A DNA stretch of 64,000 nucleotides. Source: Geobacteraceae bacterium. Its GTDB lineage: Bacteria > Desulfobacterota > Desulfuromonadia > Desulfuromonadales > BM103. How positions within the stretch are numbered: position 1 is the first letter of the stretch; every line of letters starts with the position of its first letter. The notes below the pieces were generated by a model. It was not told the DNA's origin. It saw nothing but the letters and a program-made list of their open reading frames with translations, and did no database searches. This document shows positions 41,273 through 50,351 of this stretch, piece after piece. The stretch spans positions 1-64,000 of the forward strand of contig JAHEDT010000012.1 of the NCBI GenBank assembly GCA_024641085.1. The letters are read 5' to 3'. The translations under genes and the position numbers were made by a program.

Positions 41273-41716
41273 TCAGGCAAATCCGAGCACCTCTATTTCA
41301 AAGTGCAGTTCCTTGCCCGCCAACGGATGATTGCCATCAAGGACCACGGCTTCATCTGAAAGCTCGACGACCTGCACCTCCAATGACTGCCCGTCTTCAA
41401 GGCTGACTTCAAGCATGCTGCCAAGCACCAGTTGTTCATGGTTCGGGATCAGATGCCGCTCGACTTCCGCGACCATCTCCGGCAGATGGGCCCCGTAGCC
41501 CTCTTCGGGAGCAACCATCACCTGGCAGCTCTCACCCGGCTTGAGACCGATGACGGCCTGGTCGAACCCGGCAATCACCTGTTCGGCACCGACTGTGAAC
41601 TCGAGCGGCTCACGCCCTTCGGAGGAATCGAATACCGAACCATTGGCAAAGCGTCCGACATAGTTCACGCGAACCTGGTCTCCCGCGGCAACAGCGCGCT
41701 CAACCTGGGAACTCAT
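41273..41716 (-). CDS. FKBP-type peptidyl-prolyl isomerase, SlyD-like
   Basis: Proline isomerase and chaperone of the cytoplasm, 147 residues. FANGSVFDSSEGREPLEF and QVIAGFDQAVIGLKPGE give the FKBP domain, interrupted at about residues 75-120 by the insert-in-flap chaperone domain, and DGNHPLAGKELHFEIEVL is the conserved end. No metal-binding histidine-rich tail as in E. coli SlyD. One-base overlap with the upstream lipoprotein isomerase. Confidence 0.93.
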   Translation of the reverse strand: MSSQVERAVAAGDQVRVNYVGRFANGSVFDSSEGREPLEFTVGAEQVIAGFDQAVIGLKPGESCQVMVAPEEGYGAHLPEMVAEVERHLIPNHEQLVLGSMLEVSLEDGQSLEVQVVELSDEAVVLDGNHPLAGKELHFEIEVLGFA

Positions 41717-42432
41717 TATTTCGCCCCCTGTTCGACACTGATCAACTCGACATCGAAAAGCAGCGTCGAATTGGGGCCGATAGCCTGGCCAGCACCTCGC
41801 TCACCGTAGGCGAGGTCAGCAGGAATCACCAGCTGCCATTTCGCTCCCGGCTTCATCAGCTGCAGGGCCTCAGTCCACCCAGGGATGACACCGCCGACCG
41901 GGAAAGTTGCCGGTTGACCACGATCATAAGAGCTGTCGAACTGGGTGCCGTCGACCAGGGTCCCGCGATAATGCACGGTCACAACATCGGACGGGACCGG
42001 AGAATCCCCTTCGCCCGCTTCGAGGACCTTGTACTGCAGGCCGCTCGCAGTGACCACGACACCCTCCTTCTTGGCATTCTCAGCCAGGAAGGCCTCGCCA
42101 TCAGCCTTATTTTTTGCTGAAAGGGCTTCCATATCGGCCATCATCTTGGCCTGCATGTCCTGCTGGAACTTCTGGATCTCGCTGGCCATTTCCTCTTCCG
42201 TGAGGCGCAGCTCCTTGCCTGCCAGGCTATCCTTGATTCCCGCCAGCAGGAGATCGGCATCGACATCCATTTTCTGGGACTTGAAGTCCTGACCGATATT
42301 CACGCCGATCGTGTAGCTGATCCGGTTCTTCGGCGTGTCCAATTTAAGCTCCGGGGCGACTTTGGCCTCCTCAGCAGCGCAACCGAAAGAAAAAACCAGC
42401 AGAGACATCACGGCAAACAATCTGAGATACAT
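41716..42432 (-). CDS. FKBP-type peptidyl-prolyl isomerase lipoprotein (Mip/FkpA-like)
   Basis: Envelope folding catalyst. A signal peptide with lipobox VFSFGC leads to a lipid anchor at Cys18. A helical dimerisation arm (about 40-125) is followed by the C-terminal FKBP domain (VTVHYRGTLVDGTQFDSSYD, FPVGGVIPGWTEAL, VIPADLAYGERGAG). The layout is that of Mip and FkpA. It is the first gene of the two-gene operon with slyD. Confidence 0.93.
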   Translation of the reverse strand: MYLRLFAVMSLLVFSFGCAAEEAKVAPELKLDTPKNRISYTIGVNIGQDFKSQKMDVDADLLLAGIKDSLAGKELRLTEEEMASEIQKFQQDMQAKMMADMEALSAKNKADGEAFLAENAKKEGVVVTASGLQYKVLEAGEGDSPVPSDVVTVHYRGTLVDGTQFDSSYDRGQPATFPVGGVIPGWTEALQLMKPGAKWQLVIPADLAYGERGAGQAIGPNSTLLFDVELISVEQGAK

Positions 42433-42804
42433 AAAAAACCCTTTCTTTGGATATGGTTAGAGAAACAAACGTTTAAAATAATCTTCGGCAGGGTCAGTGT
42501 CAACAGAAACCCGCAGAGAGAGGCGACTGCTTCAGGCTGGTCCCGGTACCGGAACACGGGACGTAGCACAAGGCGAACGTAAAAGCTTTCAACTTTGACG
42601 GTCGGGTTCTTGAGTAAATTGGTTGGCCTTAGGGGTCGCGTCTACACATTTCATAAAATCGGCACCTGGAATCTGGGGACACTCAAAAGGGACACTCTAT
42701 TTTGAGTGTCCCCAGGTTCATGTGATGAGTTCTGCAGAGGATTGGTGGGAACCTATGATGTACGGCCCCGCAAAACTTCCGAGCATGGCTTGGCCTGTTA
42801 TCGC
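42433..42804. repeat. Gene-free stretch with REP-like boxes
   Basis: No gene. It contains GCGTCTACACATTTCATAAA (about 42638-42657), the reverse-complement relative of the boxes at 16.95 and 17.39 kb, then GGGGACACTC twice (42675-42684 and 42689-42697) and a hairpin whose second arm is 42704-42712. This is a second copy of the REP family found beside the structured repeat. Confidence 0.65.
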
Positions 42805-43965
42805 TTACAGTTCAGCCAACTCACGCCCCGGGGCCTGCAGGGCCGCAGCGCGCGACAGGTGGACCGCCAGCAGCAGGGCAATAACCAGCACGACGATCAG
42901 CACCGCGACAAAGCCACCCCAGCCGAAGCCACGGTATGCGTAGCCGGGCAGATAAGATCCGATCGCGCCTCCCCCGTAGTAAAACGACACATACAGGCCG
43001 TTGACCACACCTTTGGACTGCGTCATGTACCGGTTCAAGTATCCGGTTGCCGTGGCATGGGTCAAAAACGATGCCCCGCAAAGCAGGAACATGCCGCCAA
43101 CCAGAGCGCCAACCTGCGGCAGGGTCATCACCAGCAGGGCCAGGATAAAGATGGCCAGTCCGCCGATCATGACGCGCTCCGGTCCACCGCAGAGCCGGTG
43201 GATGCGCACCGCATTGAGGGAGACCGCGATCCCCATCAGGTATCCTGAATAAGCCAGGCCGATACGGAACTCGTCCGCATTGCTGCTCAGTTCTGTCAAT
43301 CGGAACGGCAGGTAATTCATCATCGCGGCAAAGACCAGGAAGAAGCAGAAGACCATCGCATAGGCGGTGCGCGCCACGGGGTCACTCAGGACCCTGGCAA
43401 CGAGGCGCTTGTCAGGACGGGCGATTTTAAGTGACCCGGCATCGGCGATGCGGCCCAGCCAGAACCAGGCAATCAGCAATCCGCCGCCAAGAAACAGGAA
43501 GCTGAAGCGCCAGTGCAGTAAGCTGGCGATCAGCCCGGACAGAGCCCGGCCGGCAAAACCACCGAGGATGGTCGCGGCAATGTACCAGGCCATAGCCCGG
43601 GCCATATCACCCTTGGCCGTAACCTGCGAGGTATAGGTCATCAGTGAGGTAAGCATCGCCGGGATCAACAGCCCCTGGATCAGGCGCAGGGCCATCAAGC
43701 CGGCAAAAGGTTCGACCACGAACATCAAGGCCTCGGAGATCGCCAGGAGCAGTACCGCCAGACGCAGCATGCGCCGCGCCGACACCGATTCGAGCAGAGC
43801 CCCGTAGAAAAGCGGGGCGAGGCTCAAGGGGATAAAAGCGATGGTCGTCAACAGAGCCGCCGTCTCCCGGGTTACACCGAATTCTGCCGAGAGGACCGGC
43901 AATAACGGCTGCGGGACGTACAACGCGGAGAGGGTCAAAATCGTGGTAAAGAGAATCGCCGCCAT
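42805..43965 (-). CDS. Major facilitator superfamily transporter
   Basis: 386-residue, 12-helix transporter resembling bacterial MFS exporters such as YnfM/CynX types. FYGALLESVSARRMLRLAVL is the conserved loop between helices 2 and 3. It lies four bases after the M48 peptidase stop on the same strand, so the two may be cotranscribed. The substrate is not recognisable. Confidence 0.85.
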   Translation of the reverse strand: MAAILFTTILTLSALYVPQPLLPVLSAEFGVTRETAALLTTIAFIPLSLAPLFYGALLESVSARRMLRLAVLLLAISEALMFVVEPFAGLMALRLIQGLLIPAMLTSLMTYTSQVTAKGDMARAMAWYIAATILGGFAGRALSGLIASLLHWRFSFLFLGGGLLIAWFWLGRIADAGSLKIARPDKRLVARVLSDPVARTAYAMVFCFFLVFAAMMNYLPFRLTELSSNADEFRIGLAYSGYLMGIAVSLNAVRIHRLCGGPERVMIGGLAIFILALLVMTLPQVGALVGGMFLLCGASFLTHATATGYLNRYMTQSKGVVNGLYVSFYYGGGAIGSYLPGYAYRGFGWGGFVAVLIVVLVIALLLAVHLSRAAALQAPGRELAEL

Positions 43966-43969
43966 ACAT

Positions 43970-45217
43970 TCAGCGTCGCTCGCTCTCGGCCGCCGAGAGC
44001 CTTGCCACCCGGGTGACCACAGGGGGGTGCGAATAATAGAACCACGCGAAGAGAGGATGGGGATGCAGGTTGCTCAGGTTTTCTCTGCAGAGCTTGGCCA
44101 GGGCCCGGGCGAGCGGGCCGGCCTGGCCGGTCAGATCCACGGCGAAGTGGTCAGCCTGCCATTCATGACGTCGCGATAGAGCACTTGAAATCGGCGTCAG
44201 GGGAAAGCCTGCAAGGCTGGCCAGGAAGCCGAGTAGCAACACCTGACCAGCAAAGCTGATCGGCTCAAGACCGAAAAGGTCAGGCAATCCGCCCCAGGCG
44301 AGCAGCCGCCAGGCCAGCCAGCAGATGGCCAGAGAGACCAGTTCCATGGTCAACAGGCGTTTCCAGATATGTCCCAGCTTCCAGTGCCCGGCCTCGTGGG
44401 CCAGGACACCGATGATTTCGTCGTCATCCATCTGTTCGAGCAGAGTATCGAACAGGACGATACGCTTGACCCGACCGATACCGGTGAAATATGCATTCGA
44501 GTGTTTACTGCGGCGCGAGGCATCCACCTGTTGCACCCGTTCTACCTGCAGTCCGGCACTGGCCATAACCGTCTTGACGCGCTCGGCCAACTGCTCGTTC
44601 AGCAACGGCTGGAACTTGAAAAAAAGAGGTTCGATGAGCACCGGCGACAGGTACATCAGCAGCAGGGTGATCACTGCGAAAAACAGCCACACCCAGAGCC
44701 ACCAACCGCTCGGGCTAGCCTGTACCAGGGCGAGCGACCCGGCGGCGAGCAAGGCGAGCAAAAGGCTGCCGATCCCGAGCGACTTGAGAAGATCGGTCAT
44801 CCAGAGGCGGGGCGTCGATGCGTTGAACTGGAAACGCTCCTCGAGGACGAAGGTCCGGTAAATGCTGAACGGCACATCCAGAAGCGCCTGGAAGAGCATC
44901 AGCCCGAGGGCAAACAGCACTCCCTGAACGATGAAAGAGTCGGTCAGGCTGGAAATCCAGCGGTCATACCATGCGAGGGGACCACCAAACAGGAAGAGTG
45001 CCAGCAGCAGGCTGCCGAACAGCGTCTCAACCAAACCGACACGGCTGTTGGCCTGGGTGTAATCTGAAGTCCTGGCCAGCAGGGGGGCATCGATCACCCC
45101 CTGGAACCCGGCCGGCACTTCGTGGCCATATCGAGCCAGATGGGCCAGGTTCAGGCGGCGCAGCCATAGGCGAGCAGCAAGAGTCAAGAGGAAGAGAAAG
45201 AGAATCAGCCATTTCAT
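43970..45217 (-). CDS. M48-family membrane metallopeptidase (Ste24-like)
   Basis: Integral membrane zinc protease. The zinc motif HEAGH lies in GVLAHEAGHWKLGHIW, and the third ligand is in the RRHEWQADHFAVDL helix. N-terminal SYTQANSRVGLVETLFG-like block and several TM helices match the CAAX-prenyl/Ste24 type. I chose the ATG at 45217 (MKWLILF); longer frames to 45268 are possible. Length 415 residues. Likely envelope protein quality control, as in HtpX/BepA relatives. Confidence 0.9.
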   Translation of the reverse strand: MKWLILFLFLLTLAARLWLRRLNLAHLARYGHEVPAGFQGVIDAPLLARTSDYTQANSRVGLVETLFGSLLLALFLFGGPLAWYDRWISSLTDSFIVQGVLFALGLMLFQALLDVPFSIYRTFVLEERFQFNASTPRLWMTDLLKSLGIGSLLLALLAAGSLALVQASPSGWWLWVWLFFAVITLLLMYLSPVLIEPLFFKFQPLLNEQLAERVKTVMASAGLQVERVQQVDASRRSKHSNAYFTGIGRVKRIVLFDTLLEQMDDDEIIGVLAHEAGHWKLGHIWKRLLTMELVSLAICWLAWRLLAWGGLPDLFGLEPISFAGQVLLLGFLASLAGFPLTPISSALSRRHEWQADHFAVDLTGQAGPLARALAKLCRENLSNLHPHPLFAWFYYSHPPVVTRVARLSAAESERR

Positions 45218-45523
45218 GATGCGAATCATAACATAAATGCATGCCGCACAAAGATCGAAACGTGCCATGCGTCAAGGTATGCGCCAACTTGTTCCGTAAA
45301 TCCTGCATGGCATATTTCCTGTCGCCAATGAACTGCCCCGCGGCAAGCCAATGGGAATCCAGCATTCAGTATCCAGCAGGCAGAAAACACCCGCGGCCCC
45401 ATCTGGCGGCAGGAACTTATTCCGGATTCCGGATTCTGGATGCTGGATTCCCTCCATAAGGCGCGAACCAAGCGGCAATCAAGCATGGCGCAGCAAGCTG
45501 CGGGTGAATTAACCTCTCGTCGA
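45218..45523. repeat. Gene-free stretch with imperfect inverted GGAATCCAGCATCC-type repeats
   Basis: No gene seen. It carries GGAATCCAGCATTCAGTATC (about 45354) and, inverted, GGATTCTGGATGCTGGATTC (about 45430), separated by 60 bases. Similar repeats are scattered in many bacterial genomes. Confidence 0.55.
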
Positions 45524-46474
45524 TTAAACGTGGTTTCTAAGCTGCAATTCGACCGGGTGTGGATTAAGATAGAACTGCTGCTGCAGATAAGGCTGGTTGT
45601 ACTTGCGCACGTAATGATTGATCAGGGTCAGCGGCACGATCAACGGCAGGGTTCCGTTTCGGTAGAGTTCGATTTGCTCGAGAGCCTCACGCTTCTCATC
45701 GGCACTTAACTGTTTCTTGAAATAGCCGAGTAGATGCTGCAGGACGTTAACCTGTTTGCGCTCACTGGTCCGCAGGCGCATTCCCTTCATCAATAGGGAT
45801 TCGTAGTCACGGAACAGCGCCGCGGCCGGAGTTTTGCCGGCAGCGGCAACCAGTTTGCCCATCTGCCGATACACCTCAGTGCTGTGGCTCAGCAGCAGCA
45901 ACTTATGACGGGTATGAAAGGCGACCAGGTTGCCTGTGGTGCGCCCCTTCGCCAGCATCTCTCGCCACCGCTTGAACGTGAAGAGGCACTCGACGAAATT
46001 CTCTCGCAGGCGCGGGTCGTGCAGCCGGCCATCCTCTTCCACCGGCAGAAGGGGGAAATGCTCCATGAAGACCCGGGCGAAGAGACCGACACCGCCCTTA
46101 TGCGGGACACCGTTGCGGTCGTAGAGCTTGACCCGTTCCATACCGCTCGAAGGCGACTTGGCCTTGAAGACGAAGCCGCAGAGGTTTTCCTGCTCCAACT
46201 GCTTAACGCGTCGGTGCGCCCAGGACAGCATCCGCTCGGTGACATCCTCTCCCGACCGCGAAAATACCAGGCGCGGACCATTTTCTTGCTCGACCAGCCG
46301 CAGCGTTTCGCGCGGCGTCGGCAGCCCCATCTCCACTTCGGGGCAGACAGGTACATACTCGACGTATTTCCCCAGGGTATCGCGCAGATAGCGGTCCAAC
46401 TGGTGCCCGCCGTCGTAACGCACCATCTCGCCGAGCAGGCAGCTGCTGACCCCCAGACGGATTTTTTCACTCAT
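45524..46474 (-). CDS. DUF523-DUF1722 protein (YbgA-like)
   Basis: 317 residues. N-terminal DUF523 (about 1-150; GVSSCLLGEMVRYDGGH with conserved cysteine, PVCPEVEMGLPTPRE) and C-terminal DUF1722 (about 190-310; GYFKKQLSADEKREAL). The start at 46474 has AAAGGATCC upstream. YbgA is encoded beside a photolyase gene in E. coli; here too a photolyase gene is adjacent, on the opposite strand, hinting at a shared DNA-repair-related role. Biochemical function unknown. Confidence 0.88.
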   Translation of the reverse strand: MSEKIRLGVSSCLLGEMVRYDGGHQLDRYLRDTLGKYVEYVPVCPEVEMGLPTPRETLRLVEQENGPRLVFSRSGEDVTERMLSWAHRRVKQLEQENLCGFVFKAKSPSSGMERVKLYDRNGVPHKGGVGLFARVFMEHFPLLPVEEDGRLHDPRLRENFVECLFTFKRWREMLAKGRTTGNLVAFHTRHKLLLLSHSTEVYRQMGKLVAAAGKTPAAALFRDYESLLMKGMRLRTSERKQVNVLQHLLGYFKKQLSADEKREALEQIELYRNGTLPLIVPLTLINHYVRKYNQPYLQQQFYLNPHPVELQLRNHV

Positions 46475-46564
46475 GACTGGATCCTTTAGGCTCAATGTCG
46501 GCGTCCGCTGGCCACCATGTATGTAGGCTTTTCATGCTTCACCTGTCGCAGTACGCGACCCGTC

Positions 46565-46573
46565 TGCTATAGT
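46565..46573 (+). promoter_or_regulatory. Extended -10 promoter of the photolyase gene
   Basis: TGCTATAGT, an extended -10 element, 34 bases before the start codon. I see no good -35 box, which is usual for extended -10 promoters. Confidence 0.4.
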
Positions 46574-46606
46574 TTAACAGGCAATTTCCTGGAGGCCATC
46601 GTCCGC

Positions 46607-48070
46607 ATGAAAGTCCCCGACATCCGCATAAGAAGTATCAATGGACGTCCGGTCAACCCGGGAGGCCGCTACGTCCTCTACTGGATGACCGCCTTCCGGC
46701 GCACGCGCTGGAATTTCGCCCTGCAGCGCGCCGTGGAACAATCCCGCAAACTCGAACGGCCACTGGTCATCCTCGAGGCCCTGCGTTGCGACTACCCCTA
46801 TTCCAGTGACCGGCTGCATCGCTTCATCCTTGACAGCATGGCCGCCAATGCCCGGGCCCTGAGCGACCTGAAGGTGACCTACCTCCCTTACGTCGAAACA
46901 TCCCGCGATGCCGGCAAAGGGCTGCTTGCCGAGCTCTCCAGAGAGGCCTGCATGGTGGTTACCGACGACTTCCCCGCTTTCTTTCTGCCACGTATGCTTA
47001 CTGCGGCTGGTCGGGATCTGCCAATAGTCCTGGAGGCGGTCGATGGCAACGGCCTCCTGCCGATGCGAGCGGCTGATCATGCCTATCCGACCGCTTACGC
47101 TTTTCGCCGTTTCCTGCAGAAAACCCTTCCGGCCCACCTGATGGACGCGCCACAGGCCGACCCGCTACAGGACGCGCAACTTCCCGATCCGACGGAATTG
47201 CCAGAGAGCCTGACCGCAAAATGGCCTGATGCCACCGCCCTGCTGCTTGAATGCGGCGGCCCCGAACTGGCCAGTCTGCCGATCGACCACCGGGTTCCTC
47301 CCTGTTCCTTACCCGGAGGGGAAGCTGCTGCCCATGAGCGCCTCGAAACTTTTCTCGACCAGCAGCTGGCCCATTATACCGAACTGCGCAATCACCCGGA
47401 CCTCGACATGACCAGCGGCCTCTCCCCCTACCTGCATTTCGGTCATATCAGCAGCCATGCAATCTTTGCCGCGATTGCCGATCGCGAGGGCTGGTCGCCG
47501 GACCGGCTGGGGCCCCGCGCCGCAGGGAAAAGGGCTGGCTGGTGGGGGCTCTCGACCAATGCTGAGGCTTTCCTCGACCAGTTGGTCACCTGGCGGGAAC
47601 TTGGCTTCAACATGTGCAGCTTCGAACCGCGACGTTACATGGAGTATGCCAGCCTGCCTGAATGGGCACGCAGGACCCTGGACGAACACCGTCGGGACCC
47701 CCGCCCGATCTGCTACAGTCTCGAAGAATTGCGTGATGCGTGTACCCACGATGCACTCTGGAACGCCGCCCAACGCCAACTGCGCAGAGACGGGATGATC
47801 CACAACTATCTGCGCATGCTCTGGGCCAAAAAAATCTTAGAATGGACTCCGACACCGCAGGACGCCCTGGAAGTCATGATCGAACTCAACGACCGCTACG
47901 CCCTCGACGGCCGCGACCCCAACTCGTACAGCGGCATTTTCTGGTGCCTCGGCCGCTACGATCGGCCATGGGGGCCGACCCGACCGATCTTTGGCAGTGT
48001 CCGCTACATGAGTTCCGGGAATACGGCTAAGAAGGTCAAGCTGAAGAGATACCTGGAGAAGTATTCGTAA
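46607..48070 (+). CDS. phr: Class II CPD photolyase
   Basis: Uses blue light and FADH- to split cyclobutane pyrimidine dimers. 487 residues with an N-terminal alpha/beta domain (RYVLYWMTAFRRTRWNFAL) and a C-terminal FAD domain (about 280-480; GLSPYLHFGHISSHAIF, then the signature region LRMLWAKKILEW and SYSGIFWCLGRYDRPWG). The order and motifs mark class II rather than class I. The ATG at 46607 has GGAGG upstream. A light-repair enzyme is unusual for a strict deep-sediment anaerobe and suggests surface exposure. Confidence 0.93.
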   Translation: MKVPDIRIRSINGRPVNPGGRYVLYWMTAFRRTRWNFALQRAVEQSRKLERPLVILEALRCDYPYSSDRLHRFILDSMAANARALSDLKVTYLPYVETSRDAGKGLLAELSREACMVVTDDFPAFFLPRMLTAAGRDLPIVLEAVDGNGLLPMRAADHAYPTAYAFRRFLQKTLPAHLMDAPQADPLQDAQLPDPTELPESLTAKWPDATALLLECGGPELASLPIDHRVPPCSLPGGEAAAHERLETFLDQQLAHYTELRNHPDLDMTSGLSPYLHFGHISSHAIFAAIADREGWSPDRLGPRAAGKRAGWWGLSTNAEAFLDQLVTWRELGFNMCSFEPRRYMEYASLPEWARRTLDEHRRDPRPICYSLEELRDACTHDALWNAAQRQLRRDGMIHNYLRMLWAKKILEWTPTPQDALEVMIELNDRYALDGRDPNSYSGIFWCLGRYDRPWGPTRPIFGSVRYMSSGNTAKKVKLKRYLEKYS

Positions 48071-48116
48071 AGAGTGCGCAAAGAACTGCCCCTCGCGCGT
48101 TTTGGCCTGGGCGTGA

Positions 48117-48902
48117 CTAGCGAAGCGTGGTGAGGAATTCAATGAGACTCTGGTTGAACGTTGCCGGTTGCTCGAGGTTCGCCATGTGCCCCGCGCCGGG
48201 GATGATATATAACTCGGACTGTGCCAGGCCAGCGGCGAGAGCCCGCGAATGCTCAAGGGGGATGGCCAGGTCCTGCTCGGCACCCATCACCAGGGACGGC
48301 AGGGCAAAGTCGGCCAGCCTGGCCAGGTAATCGTCTCGGTCGCGCATCGCCATCAGACCGCTGGCAAGGCCCTCAATCGAGGACGCCTCCATCCATTGCC
48401 GCACCTGATTGACCAACCCGGGATTTTTCTCCGGTATATCCGGAGCGAAGAGCACCCGGGCAAAAGTGTCGGCCACAATCCACCGGTTTCCCGCTCGCAC
48501 TTCTGCGGCCAGCAAGGTGCGCTTTTCCTTACCCGCGGCGTCATCAGCAGAGGCACGGGTCACCATGAACACCGCCCCCATGATGCGCTCCCGGTAACGG
48601 TCCACCAGGTTCAACAGGACATAGCCGCCCATCGACATGCCGCCGACCACCGCCCTGGCAATACCCAACTCATCGAGCAGGCCGACCACCGCATCGGCAT
48701 AGCTCGCCATGGAGGGCGGCCCGGGAGCAGGGAGGCTCTCGCCAAAACCCGGCAGGTCGGGGCAGATCACCCGGCAACCAGCATCGACCAGTGCCCCGAT
48801 CTGCGGGTGCCACATCTCGCGGTTAAGTGGGAAGCCGTGGATCAGGACAATGGGCAGGCCGTCACCCTGGTCGCTATATTGCAAACGGTGATTTTTTCGC
48901 AT
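48117..48902 (-). CDS. Alpha/beta hydrolase
   Basis: 261 residues with the alpha/beta-hydrolase fold. VLIHGFPLNREMW forms the oxyanion region, the nucleophile serine is in GGMSMGGYV, and the catalytic histidine is in PGAGHMANLEQP. The acid is probably in MGAEQDLAIP. Resembles 3-oxoadipate enol-lactonase or BioH-type esterases, but the substrate cannot be assigned. It follows the NtrC regulator gene by 75 bases on the same strand. Confidence 0.87.
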   Translation of the reverse strand: MRKNHRLQYSDQGDGLPIVLIHGFPLNREMWHPQIGALVDAGCRVICPDLPGFGESLPAPGPPSMASYADAVVGLLDELGIARAVVGGMSMGGYVLLNLVDRYRERIMGAVFMVTRASADDAAGKEKRTLLAAEVRAGNRWIVADTFARVLFAPDIPEKNPGLVNQVRQWMEASSIEGLASGLMAMRDRDDYLARLADFALPSLVMGAEQDLAIPLEHSRALAAGLAQSELYIIPGAGHMANLEQPATFNQSLIEFLTTLR

Positions 48903-48977
48903 ATTGATGATTCTACACAGTGTTCAGTTCATTCCTGCCGCGCAAGGCCTGAACGAACCCAGCCCGCAACTCGATGA

Positions 48978-50351
48978 TCACGTCAAGAAGCCGAACTTCT
49001 TCATCCGGTAACGGAAGGCGTCAATCCCGAGGTTGAGTTTTTTGGCGGCCTTGGACTGGTTGCCGTCAGCCATTTCCAGAGACTGGCGAATCAGCTCCCG
49101 CTCGACATCCTCGATGTCGATCCCTTCTGGCGGGATGCGCAAGTTCATCGGCCCCGAGGAGAAGTCGCCTGTCTTCGAGACCAGCTCGCGGGGGAGATGT
49201 TCGAGCATGAGCGTGTCCTCGCTTTCGAGAATGATGGCACGTTCGATAATATTGCGCAGCTCGCGCACATTGCCAGGCCACTCGTATTCTTCGAGGAATT
49301 TGCGTGCCATTTTGGAGACGCCGACCACGCTCTTGGCGAACTCCTTGTTGTAGTGGTGGATAAAGAACTCGACCAACGGCATGATATCGTCGCGGCGCTC
49401 ACGCAAAGGCGGCAGATAGATTGGAATCACTTGCAGACGATAGTAGAGGTCGTTGCGGAAGGTCTTCTGCTCTATCTTTTGCAATAGCTCCTGGTTGGTC
49501 GCGGAAACGATGCGCACATCGACCGGGATCTCCTTGGTGCCACCGACCCGGCGGAAAGTGCGCTCTTCGAGGACGCGCAGCAGCTTGGCTTGCATCCCCA
49601 GCTCCATATCGCCAATCTCGTCGAGGAAAATGGTACCGCCGTCGGACATTTCGAACAAACCGCGCTTCTGGACCTTGGCATCGGTGAAGGCGCCCTTTTC
49701 GTGCCCCATGAGCTCACTTTCCAGAAGGGTCTCGGGCAAGGCCGCGCAGTTGATCGCCATGAAAGGCTGGTCCTTGCGGGCGCTCTCCATATGGATGGCC
49801 CGGGCGATCAGCTCCTTGCCGGTGCCGCTCTCGCCCTGGATCAGGACTGTGCTGGCGTCGCTTTTGGCGACCTTGCGCACCATATCGAGCACCTGCTTCA
49901 TGTGGCGGCTGTCGCCGATGATGTTGTTAATCCCGAACTTGCTCTCCTGGACAGAACGCAGCTGGGCAACCTCCTTGCGCAACTGGCGATTTTCAAGGGC
50001 CTTCTTGACGATAATTGACAACTCGTCGAGGTTGAACGGCTTGTTGATATAGTCGTAGGCACCGAGACGCATTGCCTTGACCGCCGTCTCGAGGATACCG
50101 AGGGCCGTGACCATGATCACGATGATCTCGCTGTCGATCTCCTTGATCTTTTCCAGGACCGCCATCCCGTCCATGCCCGGCAGCTGGATATCGAGCAACA
50201 CCAGTTCAGGGACTTCTTCCAAGACTTGCTTGAGCGCCTCTTCGCCGCTTGCCGCAGTCATGACTTCGTAGCCCTGTTTTTTTAGTGACTGCTCCAGCGA
50301 CCAACGGATCAGGTGTTCATCATCTACAACCAGAATTCTCGCATTACGCAC
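48978..50351 (-). CDS. Sigma-54-dependent response regulator (NtrC family)
   Basis: Three domains: receiver (phospho-acceptor D54 in LVLLDIQLPG), AAA+ ATPase (Walker A GESGTGKE, sigma-54 contact loop GAFTDA instead of the classical GAFTGA) and a C-terminal FIS-like helix-turn-helix (NQSKAAKKLNLGIDAFRYR). Starts with GTG at 50351, overlapping the kinase gene by 8 bases. It activates genes from -24/-12 promoters after phosphorylation by the cytochrome-type kinase. 457 residues, standard. Confidence 0.95.
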   Translation of the reverse strand: MRNARILVVDDEHLIRWSLEQSLKKQGYEVMTAASGEEALKQVLEEVPELVLLDIQLPGMDGMAVLEKIKEIDSEIIVIMVTALGILETAVKAMRLGAYDYINKPFNLDELSIIVKKALENRQLRKEVAQLRSVQESKFGINNIIGDSRHMKQVLDMVRKVAKSDASTVLIQGESGTGKELIARAIHMESARKDQPFMAINCAALPETLLESELMGHEKGAFTDAKVQKRGLFEMSDGGTIFLDEIGDMELGMQAKLLRVLEERTFRRVGGTKEIPVDVRIVSATNQELLQKIEQKTFRNDLYYRLQVIPIYLPPLRERRDDIMPLVEFFIHHYNKEFAKSVVGVSKMARKFLEEYEWPGNVRELRNIIERAIILESEDTLMLEHLPRELVSKTGDFSSGPMNLRIPPEGIDIEDVERELIRQSLEMADGNQSKAAKKLNLGIDAFRYRMKKFGFLT

